DNA from: Tragulus kanchil
Taxonomy: Eukaryota > Chordata > Mammalia > Artiodactyla > Tragulidae
Direction: 5' to 3'
Length of the DNA: 64,000 nt
NCBI GenBank assembly: GCA_022376925.1
Contig: JAIOJX010000025.1
Location: 95,383,608-95,447,607, forward strand
Below the pieces are notes generated by a model that saw nothing but the letters and a program-made list of their open reading frames with translations, did not search any database and was not told the DNA's origin. Each line of letters begins with the position of its first letter. Within the stretch, counting starts at the first letter, position 1. Below are positions 47,560 to 59,250 of this stretch, piece after piece. Position numbers and translations under genes: made by a program.

Positions 47560-49674
47560 TACCTTACCTGTCTCCTAAGAAACCTGTATCATGTCAAGAA
47601 GTAACCATTTTAACTGGTCTTGGAATAAAGAACCAGTTACCAATTGGGAAAGGAGTATGTCAAGGCTGTATGTTGTCACCTTGTTTATTTAACTTATATA
47701 CAGAGTATATCATGGGAAATTCTGGGCTGGATGAAGCACAAGCTGGAACCAAGATTGCTGGGAGAAATATCAACAACCTCAGATATGCAGATGATACCAC
47801 TCTAATGGCAGAAAATGAAGAGGAACTAAGAAGCCTCTTGGTGAGGATTAAGAGGGAAGTGAAAAAGGTGACTTAAACTGAGCATTCAAAAAAACTAAGA
47901 TCATGACATCTGCTCCCATCATTTCATGGCAAATAGATGAGGAAAAAGTAGGAACAGTGACAACTTTCATTTTCCTGGGTTACAAAATCTGTAGCAACCT
48001 ATAACTGAGGACAGGGACTGCAGCCATAAAATTAAAAAAATGCTTGTTCCTTAGAAGAAAAGCTATGGCAAACCTAGACAGCGTATTAAAGAGCAGAGAC
48101 ATCATTTTGCCGACAGGTCCATATAGTCAAAGCTATGGTTTTTATCAGTAGTCATGTATAGATGTGTGTGTTGGACATAAAGAAGGCTGAGCGCCAAAGA
48201 ATTGATTCTTTCTAACTGTGGTCATGGAGAAGACTCTTGAGAGTCCATTGGGCTGCAAGGAGATTAGACCAGTCAACCCTAAAGGAAATCAACCCTGAAT
48301 AGTCTTTGGAAGGACTGATGCTGAATCTGAAGCTCTAATACTTCGGGCACCTGATGGGAAGTGATGACTGATTGGAAAAGCCCCTGATGGTGGGAAAGAC
48401 TGAGGGTAGGAAGAGAAGAGGGCAACAGAGGAGGAGATGGTTGGATGGCATCACTGACCCAATGGACATAAGTTTGAGTGATCTCTGGGTGATAATGAAA
48501 GACAGGGAAGACTGACATGCTGCAGTCCATGGGGTTGCAAAGAGTTGAACATGCTGAATGACTAAACAACAACACTACTTCACTTCCTTTCCTACACTAA
48601 AGCCTTTGGCTGTGTGGATCACAACAAACTGTGGAAAATTCTGAAAGAAAAGGGAATACCTTACCTGTCTCCTAAGAAACCTGTATCATGTCAAGAAGTA
48701 ACCATTTTAACTGGTCTTGGAATAAAGAACCAGTTACCAATTGGGAAAGGAGTATGTCAAGGCTGTATGTTGTCACCTTGTTTATTTAACTTATATACAG
48801 AGTATATCATGGGAAATGCTGGGCTGGATGAAGCACAAGCTGGAATGAAGATTGTGGGACAAATATCAACAACCTCAGATATGCAGGTGATACCACCCTG
48901 ATGGCAGAAAATGAAGAAGAACTAAAGAGCCTCTTGGTGAGGATTAAGAGGGAAGTGAAAAAGGTGACTTAAACTGAGCATTCAAAAAAACTAAGATCAT
49001 GACATCTGCTCCCATCATTTCATGGCAAATAGATGAGGAAAAAGTAGGAACAGTGACAACTTTCATTTTCCTGGGTTACAAAATCTGTAGCAACCTATAA
49101 CTGAGGACAGGGACTGCAGCCATAAAATTAAAAAAATGCTTGTTCCTTAGAAGAAAAGCTATGGCAAACCTAGACAGCGTATTAAAGAGCAGAGACATCA
49201 TTTTGCCGACAGGTCCATATAGTCAAAGCTATGGTTTTTATCAGTAGTCATGTATAGATGTGTGTGTTGGACATAAAGAAGGCTGAGCGCCAAAGAATTG
49301 ATTCTTTCTAACTGTGGTCATGGAGAAGACTCTTGAGAGTCCATTGGGCTGCAAGGAGATTAGACCAGTCAACCCTAAAGGAAATCAACCCTGAATAGTC
49401 TTTGGAAGGACTGATGCTGAATCTGAAGCTCTAATACTTCGGGCACCTGATGGGAAGTGATGACTGATTGGAAAAGCCCCTGATGGTGGGAAAGACTGAG
49501 GGTAGGAAGAGAAGAGGGCAACAGAGGAGGAGATGGTTGGATGGCATCACTGACCCAATGGACATAAGTTTGAGTGATCTCTGGGTGATAATGAAAGACA
49601 GGGAAGACTGACATGCTGCAGTCCATGGGGTTGCAAAGAGTTGAACATGCTGAATGACTAAACAACAACACTAC
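47482..49674 (+). repeat. Direct duplication pair 16 (47482-48578 / 48579-49674)
   Basis: Offset 1096-1097. Unlike most pairs there are internal substitutions and indels, such as 'ggaaccaagattgctgggagaaat' against 'ggaatgaagattgtgggacaaat' and 'gatgataccactc' against 'ggtgataccaccc'. The two copies might come from different alleles or molecules. Confidence 0.93.
47517..47876 (+). pseudogene. BovB ORF2 reverse-transcriptase fragment with intact YADD
   Basis: A 119-residue open frame holding the RT core of BovB: GKGVCQGCMLSPCLFNLY and then RYADDTTLMAE, with the catalytic YADD at 47784-47795. In family consensus terms this covers the palm subdomain only. Stops lie on both sides, so it is inactive. 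The duplicate at 48614-48901 is frame-shifted before YADD. Confidence 0.9.
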
Positions 49675-49679
49675 TCAAT

Positions 49680-50385
49680 ATGGACAACAGTATGAAGGGT
49701 TCTTTAAGAGCAAGAACTAGAGCTAGCATATGCTCTGACAGCCCACATCCAGGGTATATATCCAGTCCAGACAAGAATCTGAGAAGACACATCCACCCCA
49801 ACGTTCACAGCACTTCTATTTACAATAGACAAGACATGGAAAGAACCCAAATGTACATCGACAAACAAAAAAAAATACTTGTACATATAGACAGTGAAAT
49901 AATACACAGCCATAAAAGAATCGTGCCTTTTGCAGGAACATAGATGGAACTACATATGATCAAACTTAATGAAGTAAATAAGACATAGGAAGATGGATCA
50001 TGTGATACCACTTATAGGTAGAATCTAAAGGTAGATACCCCTGAAACAATGTACAGAATGGAAACAGACCTAAAGACTTGGGGAAAAAAATCTTATGATT
50101 ACTAAAGGGGAGAGGCAGTGGGAAAAGATCAATTAAGAGATAAGGATTAACACACATAGTATTGCATATAAAATAGATAATCAGCAAGAACCTACTATAT
50201 AGCACAGCAAGTCTACTCAATATTCTGTAATAACATATATGGGAACAAAGTGTGAAAAGGATCAATTATAAGTCTATGTATAACTGAATCAACTAGCTAA
50301 TACCTAAAACAAACACCACAATCTAAATCAATTTTACTACAATAAAAATTGAAAACTAAATTAAATGTTTAAAATGTAATGAGAC
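49680..50385 (+). mobile_element. L1 3' end, plus strand
   Basis: 'gtatatatccagtccagacaagaatc', 'cacttctatttacaatagacaagacatgg', 'tagaatctaaaggtagatacc', and the 'cagcaagaacctactatatagcacag' UTR phrase. It is the first of five L1 ends spaced through the minus-strand array, and so probably the L1 part of a monomer. Confidence 0.85.
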
Positions 50386-50491
50386 ACAAGCTTTTGGGTA
50401 TTTATTTTGCATGCCAAGTAAACCCAGGAACATGACATCCACTATAACAATGGTTGTAGTAAGCACTCACAAGCAGAATGAAGAAATCATG

Positions 50492-50505
50492 CTGCCTCCT
50501 GGTGG
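50492..50505 (-). promoter_or_regulatory. CTCF-like motif, minus strand
   Basis: The minus strand reads CCACCAGGAGGCAG, an excellent CTCF core. It lies at the block B position where other monomers have decayed versions (about 52117, 56011, 59933). It faces opposite to the motifs in the plus-strand array. Confidence 0.6.
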
Positions 50506-51330
50506 TTTCCCACAGGAGCCAGCTTTAAACTAGGACTTAAGGGCGCTTAACATATACAAGGTGTGCAGAAATGTAAATTACAACTGCACAAAAGAATAAT
50601 TGCAGTAGTAATTGAAATGAAATTCAAATACGGCAGAATTTAAAGAAGCCAATTTCAAGAGGTAAATATCACATTATTTTTAATAATAATATTTAATATT
50701 ACTAGCTCAGTGTTACTAATTAATAGAGACATGCATATCAAACTACCATAGGGTATCACTTCACACCTGTCAGACTGGTTATCATTAAAATGCTGGAGAA
50801 GGTATGGAGAAAAGGGAAGACTCCTACACTGTTGATGGGAATGAAAACTGAAAAGAGCAACATACAGAATGGTATGGAGCTTCCTTACACTGAAAATTGG
50901 GTTGCCAGGTAACAGGCAATCACATATCTGGGCAAATGTCCAGAGAAAACCTAAATTTAAAAAAGGCACATGCCCCTAAAGTTCACCACAGTACATAATA
51001 ATTATAGTAGTCAAGAAATGGAAGCAACTAAAACACCCATGGACAGATGAATGCATAAAGCAGCAGCAGTCCATAGAGACAATGAGATCTTATGTAGCAA
51101 AAAGAAAGAATGAAATAATGTCCTTCTCTACAACTAGAATGGAGTTGTAGAGTTATCACACTAAGTGATGTTAGAGAAAGGAAAACAAACATCACTTACT
51201 GTTCGAACAGAAAATGTAATAAAATGAAATACTTTTAAAAAGACTCACAGACTTACAGAAGAAAGTTATGCTTACAAAAGGAGAAAGGTGAGGGGAAGAG
51301 AAAAACTAGGAGGTTAATATAACCTCTACA

Positions 51331-51332
<2 letters not shown>

Positions 51333-51380
<48 letters not shown>
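51333..51380. repeat. (TA)n(CA)n microsatellite
   Basis: About 17 TA repeats followed by seven AC repeats, in the L1 3' UTR at the point where ruminant L1s often carry such tracts. Confidence 0.95.
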
Positions 51381-51381
<1 letters not shown>

Positions 51382-52116
51382 TATATACATAAGTATATAT
51401 ATAATAGATAATTTACAAGGACCTACTGTATAGCACAGGTAATTCTACTCAATACTGTAATAAATTATACGGGAAGACAAGCCAGAAAAAAATAGATATC
51501 TGTAGATGTATAAGTGAATCACCTTATTGTACACCTAAAACAAAATATTGTAAATCAATAATACACCTATAAAACTAAAGAAAAAGGAAAGAAATGCCGA
51601 ATAGATTCCTCTTTGGCTTCATTTTCTGGGCAGTGTCATATCCTGGAGCCTGAGCAGGCTCAGGCCCCAAGGCTGGACTCTTAAAACATTCAGGGAGATG
51701 GGGGGAAACCCCATTACCTGAGCCCCCTTTGGACATGCACTGACTCTTACCTTCTACAAGGGAACTCAGTATCCTGATTCAGGTGAGCCCTCCAAGAGGT
51801 CCACAAACCACGTATAACCTACTACAACCAAGGCATGGTCAACACCCTGGGCTAAAAGAACCAGGATTCCAGGTAATGGGGTTCTTCACTGTAGCCTCCA
51901 TGTTTCAAAGGCCTCACCTAAGGACGTCAGCACCCTCAATGCAGCAATTTTGAAAAGCTTCAAATGTATCACAAGGGTGAGGAGTAAGAGAGAAGAAATA
52001 AAAAGGCAGAAACCCATGGGGTTTGAACCGTCATACTGCCTTCTAACTGAAAAGCCAAGAAGACAAGTTTCAATAAGGTTATGGCTCCCTTGCAAACCAG
52101 AATTGGGTATGAAATT

Positions 52117-52127
52117 CCGCCATCTTG
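52117..52127 (-). promoter_or_regulatory. YY1-like motif at the CTCF-motif position
   Basis: 'ccgccatcttg' (minus strand CAAGATGGCGG) matches the YY1 core AAGATGGCGG. It sits where the sister monomers carry the CTCF-like word. A chance derivative of the same ancestral word is possible. Confidence 0.35.
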
Positions 52128-52616
52128 TGAACTCTGTTTATAACAGCAACTTCAGAACCATAGCTTCAAAGCACTGAATCCAGGCCTGAGGGTCTGTAAA
52201 TAACACCAGCCTTGAAATATCCCGGGAGAGGCAATCAAAGCAGAATTCAAAACAGGGCAGACTTTCCAGAAGCCAATTTCAAGAGACATATATTAATGAT
52301 ACTGGACAATTAAAAAAAAAAAAAGAGGGCACAGGAAAATATGCTCAACATTGTTACTTATTAGAAATGTGGTAATCAAAATAACCATGGGGATTAATCT
52401 CACAGCAGTCAAACTGGTTATCAATAAAATATCTACAAAAAATTAACACTGAAGAAGGTGTAGAGGAAAAAGAAGCCACCCATAGTGCCAGTGGGAACAG
52501 AAACTGTAAACAGCCACATGAAGAACAATACAGAGGTTCCTTACAAAACTGAAAATAAAGCAATCCCACACCTAGTTGTATATCTGGAGAAAATCTTAAT
52601 TCAAAATGCACAGGTA

Positions 52617-52871
52617 GGGCCTTCCCTGGCCTGGGAAGATCCCACATGCCACAGAGTGGCTGGACCAATGTGTCCAATTACCGAGCCAGAGCTCTGGAGC
52701 ACATGCGCCCAGAACTGGTGCTCTGTGACAACAGAGGCCACTGCAATGGGAGGCCCACATGGGCCAAAGAACAAAGATGGATGAAAAATAGATAAATGAA
52801 AGACCAATAGAAGTGGCCCGCCCACCTCCCTCCCCACCTCCCTCCCTACCACAGAAAAAAAGTTTAAAAAA
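52617..52871 (+). mobile_element. CHR-type SINE with internal promoter deleted
   Basis: The head jumps from 'cttccctgg' straight to 'cctgggaagatccc'. About 60 bases holding the A and B boxes are missing, as if two 'tccctgg' words had recombined. Body and extended 3' domain ('gaaagaccaatagaagtggcc') are present. Short flanks 'cacagg' on both sides may be the target-site duplication. Confidence 0.82.
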
Positions 52872-53241
52872 GACACAGGAACCTCAGCATTCACATATCA
52901 CTCAGTATTTACAATATCCAACACAATAAAGTGACCAAAATGTCCATGGACAGATGAATGGATAAGAAAGATGTGTTAGAGAGAAACAATGGAATCTTAG
53001 CCATAAAGAAGAATAAAAAGAAGGTACTTCTCAGCCACATGGATGAAACCAGAGATTATGATACCAAGTAAACTAAGTAAACGAAGACTTAGCAGCATGT
53101 GATATCACTTTAGACATAGAGTTTAACAGCTCATACCAATAATCTATTTTACAAAAGAGAAATAGAGTCAGAGACTAAGAAAAGACACATATGCTCACTA
53201 AAGGGGATAGGGAGGAGAAATAGATAAATCAGGAGGTGGGA

Positions 53242-53246
53242 AAAAT
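53242..53246 (+). repeat. LTR target-site duplication, left copy
   Basis: 'aaaat' before the LTR, repeated at 53689-53693 after it. Confidence 0.8.
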
Positions 53247-53688
53247 TGTAAGGTCTGGTCCCGAGGCTCCTTTCCCCCACTTCCTACCTCCCTGACACAA
53301 GAAAGACCTTGACTAGAAGGCCCCTCACGCCAGACTGAACAAGGCCGATGAAAAACAGCCATGACACCAACAGAGGACCACCCTGCCCCCGCCAGAAGTT
53401 CTCACTGGACAAAGGAAAGATGAAACTGCCCCATTTGCGAACGCCCCAACACCTGGCCTCAACCAATCAGGTCGACGGTGCCCCAACCTGGCCAGGGACT
53501 CTGCTGACCACGTCACCTTACCTATAAAGGGGGCCCTCCCAGTCTTTGTGTGCGCTTTCCCTCACTCCCTCTCTCCTCTCCTCCCCGTGAGGGACGCCCG
53601 AGAGCGCCCGTCCAATAAAGCCTGCTCTGCCTCACCAATTCCGATCCTCCTCTCTCATTTTAAAACACCGGCGGGGACCAACCTTACA
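53247..53688 (+). mobile_element. Solo LTR of an endogenous retrovirus
   Basis: A 442-bp LTR. It begins TGTAAGGTCTGGTCCC and ends GGGGACCAACCTTACA, an imperfect terminal inverted repeat with TG...CA ends. U3 contains CCAAT (53463-53467) and TATAAA (53523-53528); R contains AATAAA (53614-53619). No internal viral gene, primer-binding site or second LTR is present, so it is a solo LTR left by LTR-LTR recombination. A 5-bp duplication flanks it. It is GC-rich in an AT-rich setting and could still act as a promoter. Confidence 0.93.
53523..53528 (+). promoter_or_regulatory. TATA box of the LTR
   Basis: TATAAA 56 bases after a CCAAT box. Transcription would be expected to begin near 53550-53556, and the AATAAA lies some 60 bases further on, a typical R-region arrangement. 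Confidence 0.8.
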
Positions 53689-55893
53689 AAAATATGTAAT
53701 AGATGACCAGTGAAGATCTACTCTATCTATAGGAGAGGGAATTCTACACACATGCCTTATTAATGTCTGAAGGAAATACACTCAGAAACTTGGGATTCAC
53801 TTATACATGTACACATAGCATTACTGTATACCTAAAACAAAACACTGTTAATAATCCATACTCCTACAAAATTTAGAAGTTTAAATTAAGATGAAAAAAA
53901 ACACCTCACTGTTGTAATCCTCTATGGCATTGTTTACATGGGCTAATGGCACATCCCGAAGCCTGAGGAGGTTTGGGTCCCAAGGCTGAAATGTCCAAGG
54001 TACAGGGAGCAGGGGGAGGTTGTCTCAGCACATGAGGCCCCTTTGGACCTGTGCTGCTTATTATGTCTGCATGGGAACACAGTTTCCGGTTCAAACAGAA
54101 CTTCTGTCGACAAGAGTATTTGCCAACTGCCTCTGCAGAGATGGAACACTGTGCCTTAGGAGCTGCTGACTTTTCAACACCCCCTGAAGGAAATCAGGGT
54201 GGGGCAAGGCACTTTATGGGGAATCCAGTGGAGCAGGTCTTTAGATAGGTAAATGACTTTTAGGAACAGCTTTTATTATCTCAATCCTTGCATCTCCTCC
54301 CAACTAGAAAAGTGCTAAAATCCTTCATGTAGATGTCACATCATCCTGTCAGACACAAGCCATTTGTAAAACAAGACTTTTAAAATAACCCTTTCTTTGA
54401 TGGCATTTGAATTTCTGCCACACTGAAACCCTTATATTGGCTTTCCTCCCCTATCTCCTTGGAGCAGTCTATCAGAGTTATCTGGGGTGCTGCCTCCCGG
54501 GCTGCAGTCCTAATTATTCCCCAAATAAAACTTAACCCACAATTCTCAAGTTGTTCAGTTTTAAGTCGACACTTCCAAGATATAAAAGAAACAGTGTTCA
54601 AAACACGGTGGAGCCCCAGAACTGGGAACGCTTTCAAAAGCCATCTGTTTTCCAAGTCTCCTACTGATGGAGGTCTCCACTCAAGCTTCCTTCATTAAAA
54701 GGCCTCAGCTATGGATGACTCACCCTCAAGAGACCAGTTTTCCATGGATTCCGATTTCTCCCAGGGCGAACCCTAAGGGAGAAAAGGAAGTTGAAACCCC
54801 CCTTTTTTGCCCTTACAAAAATATGTAATAGATGACCAGTGAAGATCTACTCTATCTATAGGAGAGGGAATTCTACACACATGCCTTAGTTAAACTGTTG
54901 GGATTCACTTATACATGTACACATAGCATTACTGTATACCTAAAACAAAACACTGTTAATAATCCATACTCCTACAAAATTTAGAAGTTTAAATTAAGAT
55001 GAAAAAAAACACCTCACTGTTGTAATCCTCTATGGCATTGTTTACATGGGCTAATGGCACATCCCGAAGCCTGAGGAGGTTTGGGTCCCAAGGCTGAAAT
55101 GTCCAAGGTACAGGGAGCAGGGGGAGGTTGTCTCAGCACATGAGGCCCCTTTGGACCTGTGCTGCTTATTATGTCTGCATGGGAACACAGTTTCCGGTTC
55201 AAACAGAACTTCTGTCGACAAGAGTATTTGCCAACTGCCTCTGCAGAGATGGAACACTGTGCCTTAGGAGCTGCTGACTTTTCAACACCCCCTGAAGGAA
55301 ATCAGGGTGGGGCAAGGCACTTTATGGGGAATCCAGTGGAGCAGGTCTTTAGATAGGTAAATGACTTTTAGGAACAGCTTTTATTATCTCAATCCTTGCA
55401 TCTCCTCCCAACTAGAAAAGTGCTAAAATCCTTCATGTAGATGTCACATCATCCTGTCAGACACAAGCCATTTGTAAAACAAGACTTTTAAAATAACCCT
55501 TTCTTTGATGGCATTTGAATTTCTGCCACACTGAAACCCTTATATTGGCTTTCCTCCCCTATCTCCTTGGAGCAGTCTATCAGAGTTATCTGGGGTGCTG
55601 CCTCCCGGGCTGCAGTCCTAATTATTCCCCAAATAAAACTTAACCCACAATTCTCAAGTTGTTCAGTTTTAAGTCGACACTTCCAAGATATAAAAGAAAC
55701 AGTGTTCAAAACACGGTGGAGCCCCAGAACTGGGAACGCTTTCAAAAGCCATCTGTTTTCCAAGTCTCCTACTGATGGAGGTCTCCACTCAAGCTTCCTT
55801 CATTAAAAGGCCTCAGCTATGGATGACTCACCCTCAAGAGACCAGTTTTCCATGGATTCCGATTTCTCCCAGGGGCGAACCCTAAGGGAGAAG
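53682..55893 (+). repeat. Direct duplication pair 17 (53682-54785 / 54811-55893)
   Basis: Offset 1129 falling to 1108. Copy 2 lost about 20 bases near its start ('ccttattaatgtctgaaggaaatac...' became 'ccttagttaaactg'). Copy 1 lost a G near its end ('cccaggggcg' became 'cccagggcg'). Copy 2 starts with the last seven bases of the LTR, which shows the duplication was cut within the LTR end. Confidence 0.96.
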
Positions 55894-57899
55894 AAGTAAG
55901 AAAACACAAGCCTTTGGAACTTCTTGTGGCACTTGACATTCCAAATGACAACCTGGGAAGCCGTGTTTCACTAACTCTCTGCTTTCTCTGCTTGCCCCAT
56001 TAACAAGATGCTACTGCCTTGTGGGTGATTTTAGAAACAGCAACTAGAAAGCCACTGCTTTTAGCCAGTGAATATTTACAAGGCCTTGCAAGGCTATGAA
56101 AGACACCAGCCCTCAAGAAATATCCCGGGGAGGTACTAAAAAAGAACTCAAATCAGGACTACTTCCTAAAGACCAATCTCAAGAGGTAAATATGACTCAT
56201 GCAGTTCAAAAAAAAAAACAAAAAAAAAACAAAAAAACCCCAGCAATCCAGGAAAGATGGTCAGCATCATTGAAGATAAGAGACAATGGAATCAGAATCA
56301 AATTTCCAGTGAGGCGTCATTTCAAAAGAATCAGAGTGGTTACCATTACAACATTGACAAACAATAAATGCTGGAGACCGCATGGGGAAAAGGAAAGATT
56401 TCTACCCATGTCATTGTCAAAGAAAACTGTAGAGAGATACACACAGAATACTAGGGAGGTTCTAAAGACACTAGCTACAGAGCTATTGTGATCAGGCATT
56501 CCTAGGCCTGGGCATACAAATGGAGAAAGCCCTAATTCAAAGAGGCAGGCCCCCAAGATTTACCACAGCACTCAATATCTACAGCAGCTAAGACACCAAA
56601 TGAACCAGAATGACCATGGGAAGATAAAAAGATAAGAAGAACGTGGTACAGAGACAATGTGATCATACTCAACCATAAAAAGAATGAAATAATATCCTCA
56701 GCAACATGGAGAACCCAGACATGATCAGACTAAAAAGTCAGTTACATAGAGAAAGATAAACGTCATGCAATATCCCTAAAAGGTAGACTCAAAATGTCGA
56801 TAACTGTTCAAAACACGGTGGAGCCCCAGAACTGGGAACGCTTTCAAAAGCCATCTGTTTTCCAAGTCTCCTACTGATGGAGGTCTCCACTCAAGCTTCC
56901 TTCATTAAAAGGCCTCAGCTATGGATGACTCACCCTCAAGAGACCAGTTTTCCATGGATTCCGATTTCTCCCAGGGGCGAACCCTAAGGGAGAAGAAGTA
57001 AGAAAACACAAGCCTTTGGAACTTCTTGTGGCACTTGACATTCCAAATGACAACCTGGGAAGCCGTGTTTCACTAACTCTCTGCTTTCTCTGCTTGCCCC
57101 ATTAACAAGATGCTACTGCCTTGTGGGTGATTTTAGAAACAGCAACTAGAAAGCCACTGCTTTTAGCCAGTGAATATTTACAAGGCCTTGCAAGGCTATG
57201 AAAGACACCAGCCCTCAAGAAATATCCCGGGGAGGTACTAAAAAAGAACTCAAATCAGGACTACTTCCTAAAGACCAATCTCAAGAGGTAAATATGACTC
57301 ATGCAGTTCAAAAAAAAAAACAAAAAAAAAACAAAAAAACCCCAGCAATCCAGGAAAGATGGTCAGCATCATTGAAGATAAGAGACAATGGAATCAGAAT
57401 CAAATTTCCAGTGAGGCGTCATTTCAAAAGAATCAGAGTGGTTACCATTACAACATTGACAAACAATAAATGCTGGAGACCGCATGGGGAAAAGGAAAGA
57501 TTTCTACCCATGTCATTGTCAAAGAAAACTGTAGAGAGATACACACAGAATACTAGGGAGGTTCTAAAGACACTAGCTACAGAGCTATTGTGATCAGGCA
57601 TTCCTAGGCCTGGGCATACAAATGGAGAAAGCCCTAATTCAAAGAGGCAGGCCCCCAAGATTTACCACAGCACTCAATATCTACAGCAGCTAAGACACCA
57701 AATGAACCAGAATGACCATGGGAAGATAAAAAGATAAGAAGAACGTGGTACAGAGACAATGTGATCATACTCAACCATAAAAAGAATGAAATAATATCCT
57801 CAGCAACATGGAGAACCCAGACATGATCAGACTAAAAAGTCAGTTACATAGAGAAAGATAAACGTCATGCAATATCCCTAAAAGGTAGAATCAAAAATG
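55703..57899 (+). repeat. Direct duplication pair 18 (55703-56804 / 56805-57899)
   Basis: Offset 1102, interiors identical. It starts inside copy 2 of pair 17, so 'tgttcaaaacacggtgg' occurs three times. Copy 1 is altered only in its last 20 bases. Confidence 0.96.
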
Positions 57900-57915
57900 C
57901 ATACGAATAAACTAC

Positions 57916-58150
57916 TTTTGTTGTTGTCACGCAGTCATGTCCACCTCTTTGCGACCCAGTGGACTGAAACTCATCAGGAGCTTCCCTGCCCTTCACTATC
58001 TCCCAGACTTTGCTCAAACTCATGTCCATTGGGTCAGTGATGCCATCCAACCATCTCATCCTCATCCTCTGTCATCCCCTTCTCCTGCCCTCAAAGGTTC
58101 CCAGCATCAGAGTCTTTTCCAAAGAGTCGATCTTCCTATCAGGTGGCCAA
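57916..58150 (-). mobile_element. BovB 3'-end fragment, minus strand
   Basis: 'ttgttgttgtcacgcagtc', 'tttgcgacccagtggactg', 'gtccattgggtcagtgatgccatcc' and 'cagcatcagagtcttttcc' are the reverse complement of the BovB 3' end. It is 5'-truncated and interrupts an L1 3' end that resumes at 'agactcagagacttag'. Confidence 0.9.
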
Positions 58151-58319
58151 AAGAGAAATAGACTCAGAGACTTAGAAAAGAAATACTGCTTACCAAAGGG
58201 AAAATTGGAGGAAAAAAGAAATTAGGAAGTAGGGGAAACCTATATATGCTAATAAGTATATAAAATAGATCCTCAATAAAACCTAACCTAGAGTATAAGA
58301 ACTCTCCTCAACATGCTTT

Positions 58320-58334
58320 AAGAACCTATATGGG
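58320..58334 (+). repeat. SINE target-site duplication, left copy
   Basis: 'aagaacctatatggg'. The last 10 bases recur at 58651-58660 and 58978-58987 between SINEs, and the full word at 59251-59265 after the last one. Confidence 0.9.
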
Positions 58335-58650
58335 GGGTTTCCATGGTGGTCCAGTGGGTAAGGACACTGCCTTGTGGTGCAAGGGGCGCCGGTTCAATCC
58401 CTGGCCTGGGAAGATCCCACGTGCCGCAGAGCGGCTGGACCGATGTGTCCAATTACTGAGCCAGAGCTCTGGAGCGCATGCGCCCAGAGCCGGTGCTCTG
58501 CGACAACAGAGGCCACCGCGATGGGAGGCTCACACGGGCCAAAGAACAAAGACGGATGAAAATGGACAAATGAAAGACCAATAGAAGTGGCCCACCTGCT
58601 CTCCTCCCTCCCCACCCCACCCCCACCAAAATAAATAAATAAATAAATAA
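58335..58650 (+). mobile_element. CHR-type SINE, first of three in tandem
   Basis: Complete, with a near-canonical B box ('ggttcaatccctgg'), extended 3' domain and (TAAA)n tail. The head differs from the next two SINEs at many positions, yet the tail is identical to theirs. Confidence 0.9.
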
Positions 58651-58660
58651 CCTATATGGG

Positions 58661-58977
58661 GGGCTTCCCCAGTGGTCCAGTGGGTAAGGACACTGCCTTA
58701 CAGTGCAGGGGGACACCAGTTTGATCCCTGGCCTGGGAAGACCCCACGTGCCATGGAGCGGCTGGACTGATGTGTCCAACTACCAAGCCAGAGCTCTGGA
58801 GCACATGGGCCCAGAGCCAGTGCTCTGTGACAAGAGAGGCCACTGTGATGGGAGGCCCGCACAGGCCAAAGAACAAAGATGGATGAAAATGAATAAGTGA
58901 AAGACCAATAGAAGTGGCCCACCTGCTCTCCTCCCTCCCCACCCCACCCCCACCAAAATAAATAAATAAATAAATAA
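58661..58977 (+). mobile_element. CHR-type SINE, second of three in tandem
   Basis: A full-length copy beginning 'gggcttccccagtggtcc'. Separated from its neighbours only by 'cctatatggg'. Confidence 0.9.
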
Positions 58978-58987
58978 CCTATATGGG

Positions 58988-59250
58988 GGGCTTCCCCAGT
59001 GGTCCAGTGGGTAAGGACACTGCCTTACAGTGCAGGGGGACACCAGTTTGATCCCTGGCCTGGGAAGACCCCACGTGCCATGGAGCGGCTGGACTGATGT
59101 GTCCAACTACCAAGCCAGAGCTCTGGAGCACATGGGCCCAGAGCCAGTGCTCTGTGACAAGAGAGGCCACTGTGATGGGAGGCCCGCACAGGCCAAAGAA
59201 CAAAGATGGATGAAAATAAATAAAGACCTATAGACGTGACCAGAAAAAAA
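58988..59250 (+). mobile_element. CHR-type SINE, third of three in tandem
   Basis: Nearly identical to the second copy at an offset of 327, with a shortened tail ('gaaaataaataaagacctatagacgtg'). It ends at the full target-site word. Confidence 0.9.

Larger units (their letters stand above)
46081..49674 (+). mobile_element. Second BovB retrotransposon, 5'-truncated, plus strand
   Basis: BovB ORF2 beginning at about 46081 and 47170 (the same start, duplicated) and ending at 'gttgaacatgctgaatgac' near 48563 and 49660. Pairs 15 and 16 double most of it; the true length is about 1.4 kb. The 3' end shows the BovB phrase 'tgctgcagtccatggggttgcaaagag'. Confidence 0.92.
50386..51590 (-). repeat. Minus-strand array, degenerate monomer V1
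   Basis: 50395-50690 is block B: it parallels 55905-56200 and 59830-60130 in order, including the CTCF-like site and the 'ccaatttcaagaggtaaat' end. It is followed by an L1 3' end (50690-51590) with a (TA)n(CA)n tract at 51333-51380. Read on the minus strand, block B parallels 20700-21000 of the plus-strand array. Confidence 0.65.
51591..53906 (-). repeat. Minus-strand array, degenerate monomer V2
   Basis: Block A (about 51620-52080, 'cctggagcctgagcaggctcagg'), block B (52085-52300) and an L1 3' end (52320-53900). The L1 end is interrupted by a SINE at 52617 and an LTR at 53247. Without those insertions the monomer is about 1.6 kb. The minus strand of 51620-51720 parallels 18600-18690 in the plus-strand array. 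Confidence 0.65.

Noticed and set aside
56096..56491. 131-residue Lys-rich open frame, duplicated at 57198
   Set aside because: The Lys run comes from an A-rich tract, and the rest overlaps L1 3'-end text (about 56330 onward). It has no conserved features.
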